DNA from: Cryptomeria japonica
Taxonomy: Eukaryota; Streptophyta; Pinopsida; Cupressales; Cupressaceae
Length of the DNA: 64,000 nucleotides
NCBI RefSeq assembly: GCF_030272615.1
Contig: NC_081410.1
Coordinates: forward strand, 122,452,640-122,516,639
Direction of reading: 5' to 3'
The position numbers and the translations under genes were made by a program. The notes under the pieces were generated by a model. The model did no database searches, was not told the DNA's origin, and worked only from the letters and a program-made list of their open reading frames with translations. This document shows positions 36,024 through 47,510 of the stretch, in pieces. The stretch's first letter is position 1. Every line of letters begins with the position of its first letter.

Positions 36024-37182
36024 AGTTAAGATGCATGGGGGTTTCAATAGATAATGCCTACCTTACCCATGGGACCACATGTGCAAAATTATTATGAAAT
36101 ACTTTACCCTTGAGGGAAGGTATGGTGTTTTCTATTATTACCATTTCCCGTTGCTCAATCATTTTCCCAACCGTGATACTATTTTCTTTCCGTTGTTTTT
36201 ACTGCATGCCTTAGAGTCTACTATTAAAGAAGTTCGTCATTGCATGAGTCAAGACAACAATTTCACCATCCTCCACTAGGGTTTGATGTTTCAGCTCTAC
36301 AATTTTCACAGGGCACTGTGTCCACCTAAACCCATCTCCATTCAACCTGCTCCCTCCCTCCATGGCCGCCCTGCTGGTACTAAAAAAGGTAACAAAAAGA
36401 CCTCAAAAAAACCTATTATGCCTTGTCAATCCCCTGACCACGCCCCTCTCATTTCCCCCAAAATTGGGGAGAAAAACAAAAGCAACCCTTCCACTGCTAA
36501 ACCTACCTCCAAGAAACCCAGGAAAGAACCTAAGATCCTATTAGTTGAGTCTGACGCAGAGGACGGTGTGACCCCACGGAAGTCCAATAGATTTTCTGGC
36601 AAACCCCATACAAAACAAATTGTTGTGAGGAAGAACTATGTCAATGAGGGTGAGGAAGATTCTGAGAAGGCAGAAAGTGATAAGGTTGAGGATGATATGG
36701 AGGCCACGGATGGCTCAGAGTCTTCCAAGCTAGATACCAACGCTCTTGATTGTGAGACTGTTAAGGATGATAATAAGAACACCTCCCCTTCTTATGCCAC
36801 TTCCCCCCCTGCATATCTCTAAGGAGGATGGGAGAAAGTATGAGGGCGGGCAAACTGCTGTTGAAGGTGGAGAGAAGGAGGAGGTGGTGCATTGTGCGGG
36901 TTGTAATGTTATCTCCGAGGACCTAAATGGAGTGAAGAAGAAGCTGGACTATCTGGATTCCCATGTCAGCAAAATTGGAAAATTTTCCATTAAATTCATG
37001 CACTCCTCGGCCACTTCTATGTGCCTGATGCACTAGGAAAAAGTGAAACAGGGTGGGCTGGAAGGTGACACCACGAAGGAACTGTTTGAGTTCCTAGCCG
37101 AAGATTGGACCAGGCTTCTACTCTCCCAGCACATGGGAGATAGAAAAATGATTAATGGTGGATGCTTTCCTTTTTTGTTATA
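36024..37182 (+). pseudogene. Unrecognised ORF, C-terminal part
   Basis: Continues the frame of 20148-20638 after E1: the codon split at the target site restores proline, then VKMHGGFNR, a stop TAA at 36052, and YFTLEGRYGVFYYYHFPLLNHF up to a TAG at 36277. The same frame goes on to a TAA at 36820 with a lysine- and serine-rich segment (TKKGNKKTSKK) and an acidic segment (EGEEDSEKAESDKVEDD). A shift near 36800 opens another frame to 37036 with KKKLDYLDSHVSKIGKF, which looks like a short coiled coil, and it can be followed to about 37182. The fold is unknown. The layout (globular start, charged middle, coiled-coil end) resembles accessory or gag-like proteins of plant repeats, but I cannot assign it. 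Confidence 0.55.
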
Positions 37183-39432
37183 GTTTTAGTTTCAGGATCG
37201 GCTGGATCCCTGTTAATTTTAATTTCTTTATCAACCATACGAGGCTTGCCAAGACTCTTGCTACTTTCTTTAGTTTTTATAGTATGAACAATATGCTTAG
37301 ATCTAAGGATGGATGGTTTAAGGTTAGTTTTTTTATTATTATCTGCTGTTTAAGTTGCTATATGGACGAGATTGTTATCAATCTTGGGTTATTCTATAGC
37401 TGTAGGTGGTTTTTGTTTTTGATGATTAAGATAGGGATTGACTGACTGTCATTTGGTAGTTGTGTATGTGTTGGTTATGCTCTCTCTAAGGCTTACTGTG
37501 TATTCCAGGTCAGCCCCGTTGTTTTGCCTGCTTTATTATCAAAAACATGTATTCATAGTACAAATAATATTTACAATAATACATGGAAAGTCAAATAGAT
37601 CTCATCCATAACATAAATATCACAATTATTTTCTAAAAATATCTAGAAAATAATTGTGATATATTTATCAAAATGTAGAGGCTTTGGACCACTCTATGTG
37701 ATCCATAATTAATATGAAGATATCTAATGTATGTTTATCATGCATTGTGATGGATCATATAAGATGATAAAAAATATATATTTTTAAAGAATACTATTCT
37801 TTCTACTTCTTTATTTATATAATAAAACAAAATAAAAATAATATATCTTATTTTCCACAATCTCTTTTTAATTTCAAGAATTCATCCACCACAATACTTG
37901 CTTTAAGAAAATACACTTGGAAAATATTTACAACATATTTATCAAACATATATTTTGAACCATCATGTGTATTAAAATGTCTATATTTATTTTCATATTA
38001 AACCCTAATGGGTCATCACATACATTGATTATGAAGGCATACACTTGTAATATAAAATACTATTTCCAGTTCTTTATTGCTAAAATAACCATGGTCAGTA
38101 AAGCTTTTCCCATACAATCCCACTTTTAACTATCATAGAGCCATCAAGATGAGATGCATTGAATCAATGGAGATAAAAATAAATCATAATTTAATCCATC
38201 TCAATTTTTTCTTATATTTTATTCCATGATACTCTTTCTTTCTAATGGAGATACTACTATGTTGTGAAAAAATTGGTTTCATTTTTTCAAGTTGAAAACT
38301 TTTCAGGGGTGATTGAAAACATAAATTCTCATAATTTAGTAATTTTCTTAAGACAATTTTAAATACCATTAATCATTGTAAGTCGAATTTTTTAATTTTA
38401 ATTCAATAAAAAATAAATTATAAAAATGAAAATCTCTCAATATAAAATACAACTTTATAATATAAAAGTATATATATATACTTGTATAATACATATATAT
38501 GTAAATATATATGCATGTGTACACGCAATGTATATACATAATTAGTTAATTTTGTTTTTTATAATTCTCTATTTAATAATAGATCATAAAACTTAATAAA
38601 AAATAATATACATAATCAAATCCAAAATCTCTCAACCATAAAAACCAAATTTCTTCTAATTTCTTCAATTCTATTTTATCATGGATTGTACCCGTTGCTT
38701 CCTCTACGAAACTCATCCCTACTGTTTCACAACATTGCACAAACCCTTGCTCATGTGTGGCAAAAACCCAACATTCTCTTAATCTGTTCTATGTACTGCT
38801 ACAACTCTCTCTGACCTGCTTTGTCTGCCATTTCTTTCTTCACTTGCAACGATGAAGAGTACACAGAAAAATTAACTTCGAGCCTTACAGAATTTACAGG
38901 ACAGACAAATCATGAGTTCCAACGTCCTTTTTCTCCAATTTCAGACAGTTTTGCTAGTGTCTGACAATCGTTGAAAGCAAATATGAAAGATTCAGGGGCT
39001 TTTTAAAATGATATATGGAAGATGTTTGATCCATTTAAAGCAAAATGATTTGTAGTAGAGTCTAATTGTGTTTCATTATGTTGATACATTATTTGACACC
39101 AAATATAGTGAAGTGGAAAAATCCACTTCAAAGTGAATCATTTTTTCAAAATTTATATCATGTTTTGACATATTTGAGTAGCCCAAAGATTGATGATATT
39201 AGACTCTTCAGAAGGCTACCATTATCCATTTGAATATCTTATAATGGTCTTATAATCTTGATTTGTCATTCTTTTTAACTGTAATACGATTTCTTAATAT
39301 TATCTCTTATCAGAAATAGTCATGATATTCACATATTTTCATGTCATGTCAATCTTTGTGTATCCAATGTTTGTATTGTACACAACCTATTGCAATGTAT
39401 AAAATTGGATTATAACAATAAACAATGTAAAC
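37183..39432. other. AT-rich spacer, no gene seen
   Basis: Over 2 kb of A- and T-rich sequence with short ORFs only. It contains a perfect hairpin at 37617-37662 and TA microsatellite stretches near 38465-38515. The part 38640-38990 is less AT-rich but shows no coding or repeat pattern that I recognise. Confidence 0.5.
37617..37662. repeat. Perfect 19-bp inverted repeat
   Basis: Arms 37617-37635 and 37644-37662 are exact reverse complements (ATATCACAATTATTTTCTA) around an 8-base loop. No coding context. Confidence 0.9.
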
Positions 39433-39660
39433 ATTCAATTATGGGAGTGGAATGGTGTGGCCGACTGTTTGGCTAAGTGGGCGTCCCAGTATATGCAAGA
39501 TTGGAATATTACGGATCAGAGGCATTTTCCCCTTGAATTATCTCACGAATTGGATCAACTTGTTGCTCAGGATAAAGCTCATTAGAGCTCTCTGTATTTT
39601 CTGCTTTCCCTTTTGTTGTACTGTTCTTTTTGGATTTCAATAAATTTTTATGCCTCTTTT
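39433..39660 (+). mobile_element. 3' end of a second LINE
   Basis: Short remnant whose reading EWNGVADCLAKWASQYMQDW, then LSHELDQLVAQD and a stop at 39583-39585, matches the C-terminal RNase H end of plant LINEs (the usual form is REGNHVADFLAK). About 75 bases of 3' sequence with AATAAA-like AATAAATTT at 39640 follow. It lacks upstream ORF2, so it is 5' truncated, as is typical of LINE insertions. It is distinct from the LINE at the start of the window. Confidence 0.7.
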
Positions 39661-40998
39661 AGTTTAATAAGTAATTCAATGCACCTAATATCTAAGAGTA
39701 TTGTATTTTTAACATGTCTTATTAAAAAAAAATATTGTACTGATTGAAAGATTATACCTAAAAGTAGATTAATTCTTCTTATTGTGTTACTATTAATGTT
39801 TGGAAATCATCATCCATACTATTAAACTAAAATACATTTAAGTTGATTCTTTCTTATAAAACTATCAAAATCTTAAATTATAAGACCCATGAAATGAAAT
39901 TCTAGAAAACTAGTAACCATACTTAAATGTATTATAAAATGATCACAAGTAAAAATTCTATTTGTTTTTATAACTCTATTGTACAATATTATGGATACAA
40001 ATAATTTCAGTCTATCAAAACAAATATATATTCCATCATATATGAAAGATTTATTGTTTCTATTAAGAGTAAAATTAAGTTTTGAAAGGGATTCACCAAA
40101 AAAAAAAAATACAACAAAATCCAAACAAATATAATGAAATACACTTGAAAAAAAGAAAATTCATTAAACCAGAAACATAAAACTCAGAACAAATCAAACC
40201 CATAAACCATAGTAGACCTATAAACCATCTCAATACAACATGAAAGTATCATTTTTCTACAAACTCTAAAAACCACCAATAACAGAAACTCTGGAAACTA
40301 CCAGTAACCCAATCCTTAACTCGAAAGAACCAACCATCATTTCAGATGGAATAATACTTTTAAAGTTTACTATTACAACTATTTGTACATACCATTAACA
40401 AATATTGATAGCTCATAAATACCCAATTCCCAATATGAGGGAGTTTGAAAATCCTATAGTGATGCTTTTAGTGTTCACTGTTTAATATGATAGATATGAT
40501 ATTTTTAAGCTCATGTTAGAGAATTTCAATAATTTTGATAGAACATTGTTAAATGTAATTCTGATCTTTTCCTGATACAGTGAGATGGGATGCATGACAC
40601 ATTGTTGAAGGAATTTACAGTACAACTTACAGTCAAGAAGACATGGCACATGTGAGCAGTTGCCTCCTCTTTGTTCCCATCGTCATAATGATAAGGCAAC
40701 TCATAGTTTGACAAGATAATATATGCTCTCACTTTATTGCACTTTATTAACCTTTTCTTTTACCCATTTTGACTGGGTAGAGGTTCATTCACACCAGAAG
40801 TGTCCAATAGCTGTTGTAAAACAGTAAATCTCATAATTGTACTCTTCTTCTTCTTTGTCAGACTGTCCGTTAATGAAGGAAGTTACAGAGGGAAGTTAAT
40901 TGATATATTGTTTCTTTGAAAACAATGCAAAACAATAAGAAGGGTGGTGTGATAATGAATATGGTGAAGTATTTGGGTTATAACTATTTTAGTTTCAA
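39661..40998. other. AT-rich spacer
   Basis: About 1.3 kb with no convincing ORF, RNA gene or element ends. A short A run is at 40100-40110. Confidence 0.5.
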
Positions 40999-41115
40999 AA
41001 TGTTATATCCGTACGTCGTGTTATATGACATTCGGGTGTTATTGATCGTCGATAACACGATAGATTGTTGTGATTTTCATGAATATCATATAACACGGCA
41101 TACGAATATAACATT
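40999..41115. repeat. 117-bp foldback with nested hairpin
   Basis: Arms 40999-41033 and 41081-41115 are 35 bp each and differ at four positions, all C/T. Inside the loop, GTGTTAT (41036-41042) and ATAACAC (41052-41058) form a second hairpin. It could be a small MITE or a miRNA-like precursor. No target duplication was recognised. Confidence 0.85.
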
Positions 41116-41405
41116 CTTTGTTGGGTCATTGTGCTCTTTGTTTCCTCCAAAAAAACAAACAAACAAAACATTTACTATACTAATTATGAACATGGCTCTG
41201 TTGTTGGGTCATTGGACTAGATATAATTCTGTGAGTTTTTCATGTTGATTCTCTTGGGCTCTTTTTGTAAAATCATGATCTTATGAACATGGCATTTGGG
41301 TTGCTCCTTACTTTTTAACTTTTTAAAATTATTTAACAGTATTGTATTACTGCTGGTATGGTCTAGATTTTACAAGTTTAACTGTTTCTAAACTTCACAG
41401 AAGTT

Positions 41406-41570
41406 CTCTTTATATGTTAATTCCCAAGTGCCTATGTTGTGAGTTTGGGAGCCATGGTTTTTATCATTGAAATTCTGTGTTCCCTAAACTCTCTTTATAT
41501 GTTAATTCCCAAGTGCCTATGTTGTGAGTTTGGGAGCCATGGTTTTTATCATTGAAATTCTGTGTTCCCT
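41406..41570. repeat. 85-bp tandem duplication
   Basis: The 80 bases 41406-41485 and 41491-41570 look identical, with five bases between them (AAACT), so the period is 85 bp. The identity points to a recent event. Confidence 0.93.
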
Positions 41571-42062
41571 TGGTTTTAGCATTGTCATTTGTAGGATAAA
41601 GTTACAGGTTCAATTAGATGGTCATTTAATGTATGTTAGAAGTATGTTGTATATTTAGTTTTGGTTGTGGAAGTTAGTGAGGTGGTGAGATTACAAAATG
41701 ACATTTTAATTTTGAAATTAAAAATTTTCGATATAATGTAAATGAATCTTTTTAATAAAATAATATGTAATACATATATTTTTTGTTGGAGGATTGTTCA
41801 TTTAGCTATCTAAAAGGGAAAGGAGTCCAGCACTATCCCCGCCTCATTCCTTATAATGACCTCCCTTGACCTCATCTTTTATAATGGCCTCCCCTTATAA
41901 TGTCGGTCCTTGCACTCAACAAGACTTGATCCTTGGTGAGATCATTAAGAGCTTTTCAACTTCACCACCAACAAACGACCTATTAACGTTTTACATATTT
42001 TATTTTTATTTATTTTAATTTTTTAATATATTACTTTTGTTATATAAATTTATCAAAATTGT

Positions 42063-42093
<31 letters not shown>

Positions 42094-42319
42094 TACAAAT
42101 AGTAATAACTATTTTAAAAAAATTAAATTTAATAATTTATCCATTGAATTTTTTTGTACAAATGTATTGGAAGATATTTATGGAGAAAGTAAAAAAAATA
42201 AAAATTAAAAAATAGTTAAAATATTTAATTTCTATATAAATATTTTTCAATAGTTTTTTACAAAAACTTTTATAGATAAATTATTAAATTTTATATTTTT
42301 AAATAATTATATTATATGT
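41571..42319. other. AT-rich spacer with TA microsatellite
   Basis: No gene. It has a (TA)n run at 42063-42086 and three imperfect TTATAATGRCCTCC units near 41850-41912. Confidence 0.55.
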
Positions 42320-43369
42320 AGAACACTGCTCCTTTGTAGAACCTATTTGATAAGAGGCACCCGAGTCAAGTATCCACTGCTATGAACAACCTTTTGTAGC
42401 CACAAATGCTTGCCCTTTTCCCTTAGACTGTGAGGAAGTGGAAGGAGATGATTCCTTCTTGTTGTAGGCGGATGACAAATTGATATTGTTCTTCTTAAGG
42501 AGATTTGTCAACTCATCAACTTGCTTAGTGTGGCATCGATGCTCATCATGACCATACTTCTTGCAATAAGCACAAGTTGGTTTTTCCTTCTTAGGTGTAT
42601 TCCCATTCTTGGAAGAGGATGAAAAATCACCTTGTGATGGAGAGGATGATTGCCCTTTTTCTTGTTGTGGCTTTGACTTAGATTGCTTCTTCTTATTATT
42701 GGAATCTTTTCCTTGACTCCCTTGATTCCCTTTATTAGCCACCAAAGCCTTGGACTTTGAAGACTTGAAAATCCCCATGTTCAACAACTTAGATTGTTCC
42801 AACATCAAAATTTATGTGAAAGCATCAAATGAAGGCATAGTGTAGGAACTCCCCACTGTCAAGCGATGGGTTTGGAAGCTAGAAACAAATGCTACATATT
42901 CGGATGGAAGCATGTCCAACAAGTTGAATATCAATTGAGCTTCCTTTTTGTCAATTCCATAATCCTTAAGATTTGCTCTTAACTCATTTGCCTTGGGGAC
43001 ATAATCTTAGATTTTATCAAAACTCTTGGGATCCAAGTTTGTGAGCTCATTGTCAATCTTGTAGCCTCGAATTTCATCAACTTGACCATACAATTTTTGA
43101 AAGACATCCCAAGCCTCTTTGATTGTAGTACACTTCTCAATGTGAAAAATGAGGTCATCTGATACATACTTGCGCAAAGTTCCAAGAGCCATGCAATTTT
43201 TAGTGAGCCATCCTAATTGAGCATTATAATCAGCCTTAGGATCTACTAGTGTTGTTATTGTTCCATCTATGTAATGCATGAGTCCTTTTTCCATTAGTTT
43301 GCTCCATGCTTTTATTTTCCAAGATGCATAGTTATGTGGAGTTAAAGGAGGAAATTTATGAGGACCCAT
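42320..43369 (-). pseudogene. copia-3 gag and protease start
   Basis: The ATG at 43369 opens MGPHKFPPLTPHNYASWKIK, the usual gag start of this copia group, followed by LIFHIEKCTTIKEAWDVFQKLYG (UBN2 region). A stop at 43005 and another near 42817 interrupt. A lysine- and serine-rich linker and a zinc knuckle CAYCKKYGHDEHRC (C-X2-C-X4-H-X4-C) follow near 42573-42532. After an in-frame TAG at 42380, the protease site WILDSGAS is readable at about 42376-42353. The frame is otherwise kept throughout, so the gag was lost by point mutations and the rest by truncation. Confidence 0.87.
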
Positions 43370-44979
43370 AGCAACAAAAATGAAAGAGCACAAGGAAAGA
43401 GAGTTACAATCACACAAGACACCCCCCAGATTCACTCAATCAATGAACCCCCCCCCAAAAAAAGATGATTTGGCACTTTATACTTAGTTTGTGTCTAATG
43501 GGCCACTTGAAAAAATGGCAAAGTGGACTTATGATTTCAACTTTACAACTGCCTCAAATAGGCCAAAGGAGACTCAAACTGATAATGCAAGAGATCTAAA
43601 CGAAGATCCAAGAAAATTACAAGTACCAAGTAAGACAAAAAAGGCCAACTTCTGAAAGTACAATATCCACTCAAAATCTGTGCAAACTAATGACAGATTA
43701 TGAAAGTAGACAAAAAAGTATGCACTTTAAAAAAACAACACCTGAAAAGGAGGTCGGATGAGCCTAAACAAAGCCTTTGAAGTTGCAAAATTGAGGATTG
43801 GACAAGTACAACTGAGAGAATCTGAAAATTCTGAAAAACATGTTCATTAAAATCATAAAATAACTACACCATTGCGGAGAGCATGAAAAATTGTCCCAAA
43901 TAAAAAAAAATTGCACCCAAAAAGGAACAAAATTGAGCAAGTTACGGGCCTTCAAAGTTGACCCAAAAAATCAAACTGCTCAATGGTGAGGGGTCTAAAA
44001 TTTTCAAAAAAGGTGCTGAGAAGGGCTGACATCTGCAATTCTCTATGTTAAAATTTGACGGTTGTCCAGCCATCACAAAACCATCACACCTTCTTACTGA
44101 TCGTATGGATAGTGTGGTGTGGCATGTTGACTAAGTGTACGACAGATGACGTGTCACTGTACGGACTGATGATTGCGCGTTGACGTGGCAAAGACTGTGT
44201 GGTAGGTGACTTGGATCGCTGACTGGGAAATCTATATTCTTGTGTAACCCGTTGAATGTGCTCCAACTGGGCCCTGACGTGGCAGAGACCTGGCAGGGCC
44301 TCGACTGTTGTGGAGGTGGGGTGGCACTAGGTGGTGCGAGCTTGCAGGTCATTGAAGGAGGAGAAATCGGTGGTAGCAAGGTTCCAGAGCACGGTGGGGG
44401 CATTCAACGGCTGGGGAGAAGACGTCGACAGGAGTTGGGGGTAGTCGGCAGTCAGGGAGGCTGCAATAGCTATCTGGGTGGGAGGTCGCTGACGGTAAGA
44501 GAAACGGTCATCGCCGGGAGCCAGAGATCGCCAAGTGGCTGACGACAGGTACGGAGCATGGGTCCCTGCAGATTGTGTAGGGTACAAAGCAGGGGTCGGG
44601 GGGTGGGATAATGCCCCCCCCCCCCCCCCAACAATAATACTATATATATATTTTTTTTCAAAAAACTTTGAATATATAAAAAAAATTCTGTAGAATAAAT
44701 GAGAAGTATTTTTGCAGAAAACAAAATATTATATATATATATATATATATATAATCTGTACGATATTTACCCAAATAGGTGAAATTTTTCCTCCAAGCCC
44801 GAAAATCAACTTCCTCGAAAATAGGTTTAGTTTATATTCAATTTTTATGGAAACGACCTCCCGGATGCAATGGTGTGGTCGAAAATGCTCTAGACTGCCT
44901 CCAAAATTCATAGTATCTCATATCTAAAATTAGAAGCCTTCCAAGATGTCTCCCAAAACCAATCAATGAAGCCCCAATG
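43370..44979 (-). other. copia-3 leader region
   Basis: About 1.6 kb between PBS and gag, long for copia. It includes a GC-rich part (44280-44600), a run of 16 C at 44614-44629 and a TA microsatellite at 44730-44753. An undetected insertion is possible. No ORF has a recognisable product. Confidence 0.5.
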
Positions 44980-44991
44980 GCTTTGATACCA
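44980..44991 (-). other. copia-3 primer binding site
   Basis: The minus strand reads TGGTATCAAAGC next to the LTR end CTCACA. This is a common plant copia variant of the initiator methionine tRNA site. Confidence 0.88.
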
Positions 44992-45437
44992 TGTGAGATT
45001 TTGCCAAGATCAAGGGCACAATGAAAAGCACACAAAAGTGAGACAATAGTTTGACAAGAACAAACTCTATTCTCATCAATATGCAAAAGTGACCAACTGG
45101 ATTAACCAATACAATGAATATGGACCTGCTTATATATGCAAGGCCAAATGGATATGTTAGCACACAATCATGACATGTGGCCCAATGAGAAATAAGGGTA
45201 GGTAAGAAAACGTAGGAGTAGGTAGGAGAAATAATATAATATTCCACAAGAGGTGGATCACCCACCGAATGTGGAATGTAACATAAAATAAGACCACAAA
45301 AAGTGAAATTTCTCCTACAAGCATCATCCCTATATGCCACTTCCCTAAGGGTCTCATATCCAAACTACGATGAGATGCATTATCCTAACTCAACTTAAGT
45401 AAAGTGTAATTTTATCCTATAAGAATAAATAATTACA
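44992..45437 (-). repeat. copia-3 5' LTR
   Basis: Its inner edge is TGTGAGATTTTGCC on the plus strand, right after the PBS. The outer edge is uncertain because no partner LTR exists: TGAGTTAGG (45392) or TGTAATTATT (45437) on the minus strand are both possible starts. A TATATATAAGC-like TATA box is seen near 45133. Confidence 0.72.
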
Positions 45438-45439
45438 CC

Positions 45440-46907
45440 TGTATGTGGGAAAAATGGGTTGTTAGAATTTAAAATGTGAAAAATACGTAAAATACCAATC
45501 CACACACACACACAGGACTTCTTGATGCAAGCTATGGAGTAACGATGCGTTACTCAGCTTCCCAAGGAGGGTCCCATGGTTCTCTATCTCACAATGTCCC
45601 TCAAACCAATGTTTTGCTCTCAGATTACTGAGCAAAATGGTTTAGGGATGGCAAATATGAGAACGAGAGAGATTTTAACTGTTTTTAATATGAGATGTGT
45701 TATAAGCTAGATGAGATGCTAGAAATGCAATAAACTAAATGATAAGATGACGAGGTTAGTATGGATACTATCCTAGCATACTATATTTAATCTATGATTG
45801 AGCTAAAATGATAAATAAACTACTTTAGCATGCATATTCATGATTAATTCTGATCTAAAAGAGGCTAAATGAGGAGCATATATAAAATGAAAGCTTGAAA
45901 CAATTTGAGCATAAGTGTGATGCTTCAAATTTTAAAGATGATTGTTTAAAATGGAGGAATGAGAGCTCTATTTATAGCACAAACAGGGCAATAGATGGTC
46001 AAGATTGAAAGGTTTAATCAAGGGCCAAGTTTGAAAGTTGGGGATCCATGTGCACAATTTGCACCAATGAAATGGTGACAAATGTCCACACCAGATTGGG
46101 TTGAAAGAAGAGGTTGGAGGCATTAAAGGCCTGAGGAGACCTCATGGTTATCTAAAGGCTAAGGGTCAAGTCTAAGTTAGGTTTACCCACTGAATTAGGA
46201 TCTAATCCAAGGATAAACCTTTGTGCAAATGATTAAGAGATAATCATGGTCAAAGCATTAATGACCTGATGAGACCCTTGGGTTGGGTAGAGGTTGAGTC
46301 AAAACAAATGTTTTAACCATGTGGGAGGGTTTGAAATAACCATTAATGGTTATTGGAGACTTTGGGGATTAAGTGGTTGAAGGTTGGAAGCTTTCAATGG
46401 TTTTCAAAGACTTTAAGGGTTTTGGTGGTTGAAGGTTGAAAACCTTCAATGGTTATCCAAGACTTTGGGCCATTTGAGAAGTGACCTCCCTTTGCTTAGG
46501 GATGTGACAAAGTTTAGAGGGGGGTTATGTTAATTAGAATCGATTAGAAGATTCTAGAAGGGTTTAGGAAGGGGTTTGGGATTTTGCAAGTGGATGGGGG
46601 GGATAATAGGATTTAATTGAATTATTTGATTTTCATTCAATTTGGTTGTAATTAAATAAATTTGATTTATTCAATTTAGGATAACTATTTAATTAAATTT
46701 GAATTTAATTAAAAGTGGCTAGGGGGATTTAATTGAATAAAAATGATTTATTCATTAAATGGTATAGTGAATTTTATTTAAATAAATTGAGTAATTTACT
46801 TAATAAAATAGAAGAATGTGGATAATTTAATTAAATTGGATTTAATTAAATAGAGAAATGAACATAAAATATTCATTTAGGAATATGGTCATTTTTATAT
46901 GTCTACA
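45440..46907 (-). repeat. E2 3' LTR
   Basis: About 1,468 bp, reverse-complement match to the E1 LTRs. The edges on the plus strand are TGTATGTGGG and TATGTCTACA. The conserved TATA box is at 45969-45976 in reverse. The LTR is clearly diverged from E1, with different tandem detail near 46370-46450. Confidence 0.88.
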
Positions 46908-46921
46908 TTTTGCCCCTCTTT
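46908..46921 (-). other. E2 polypurine tract
   Basis: The minus strand reads AAAGAGGGGCAAAA directly before TGTAGAC. It corresponds to the E1 tract. Confidence 0.88.
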
Positions 46922-47266
46922 GAAGTGACGTGTGTGCACATGTTAATTCAAAGAAAATGATTGTTTTTGTGTTTTTATGATCAAATGCAATTTTTGTGTC
47001 GCTCTTTTGATTTGCCAGTCGTGCCCCAGATTTGATGCGATGCCCCAGATTCGATGTTTTGATGTGATGCCCCCTCGGGAGATGAATCAATTTTTTTGAA
47101 AAATTTTTGAGTTAAATTGATGAAGTTCGTATGATGTGTAGGATTTCATGTGTGTAGGAAGTGCGTAAATTGATTCATCTCCCGAAAAATTAAAAATGTT
47201 TTAGTATAGGGGAGACCGCGACCATATTACAGGCCCAGTTAGGTAACCCTAATTTCATTTTTCTCC

Positions 47267-47273
47267 TATAAAA
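47267..47273 (+). promoter_or_regulatory. TATA box of the antisense PMD gene
   Basis: TATAAAA in TTCTCCTATAAAAAGGG, 81 bases before the exon 1 ATG. The same motif at the same distance is conserved in E1 (34206-34212, minus strand), although the surrounding 3' region has diverged. Confidence 0.72.
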
Positions 47274-47347
47274 AGGGAAAAGGGTTTGATTTGAATTCAT
47301 TTGTGCTTGTTGACTTTGAAGAGAAGAGAATTTGCTCTGGAGAGAAA

Positions 47348-47422
47348 ATGCCGATTCCTTACCACAGACACCGTTTCGAGCGCGTTCGGAGATATCGGAG
47401 ACCTGCAGCGCGTGGACCACCA
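47348..47422 (+). CDS. Antisense PMD gene, exon 1
   Basis: The ATG at 47348-47350 starts 25 codons rich in arginine, histidine and proline (MPIPYHRHRFERVRRYRRP, ending in GPP). The exon ends exactly at a codon border and is followed by GTAAGT at 47423-47428, an ideal plant splice donor. E1 retains the same 75-bp exon and donor. Joined to the acceptor at 48525-48526, it enters the PMD frame in phase 0. The basic leader could be a nuclear or nucleic-acid-binding tail; that is inference. No transcript evidence is available to me. Confidence 0.68.
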
Positions 47423-47510
47423 GTAAGTCAACCCTTTTGACCCTTTTTTGATTTTTGATTTTGTCGATTTTAGGTGTTTTTTGAATTTTTAAGTTCGGGC
47501 GTTGCGGTTT

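Larger units (their letters stand above)
42320..45437 (-). mobile_element. copia-3, truncated Ty1/copia
   Basis: Minus-strand remnant that keeps the 5' LTR, PBS, leader, gag and the first residues of protease and then stops near 42320 in AT-rich sequence. Integrase, RT and the 3' LTR are absent. The far LTR edge lies between 45392 and 45437 and touches E2. The gag differs from those of copia-1, copia-2 and copia-4, so this is a separate family. Confidence 0.83.

Noticed and set aside
37155-37445. 96-codon frame after the unknown ORF
   Set aside because: Hydrophobic T-rich reading without a family pattern; more likely 3' untranslated sequence.
38460-38530. TA-rich stretch as a possible origin or matrix attachment site
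   Set aside because: Simple dinucleotide sequence; nothing in the sequence separates such a role from a plain microsatellite.
44963-45363. 125- and 68-codon minus-strand frames in the copia-3 LTR
   Set aside because: They lie wholly in LTR sequence and show no domain pattern; chance frames.
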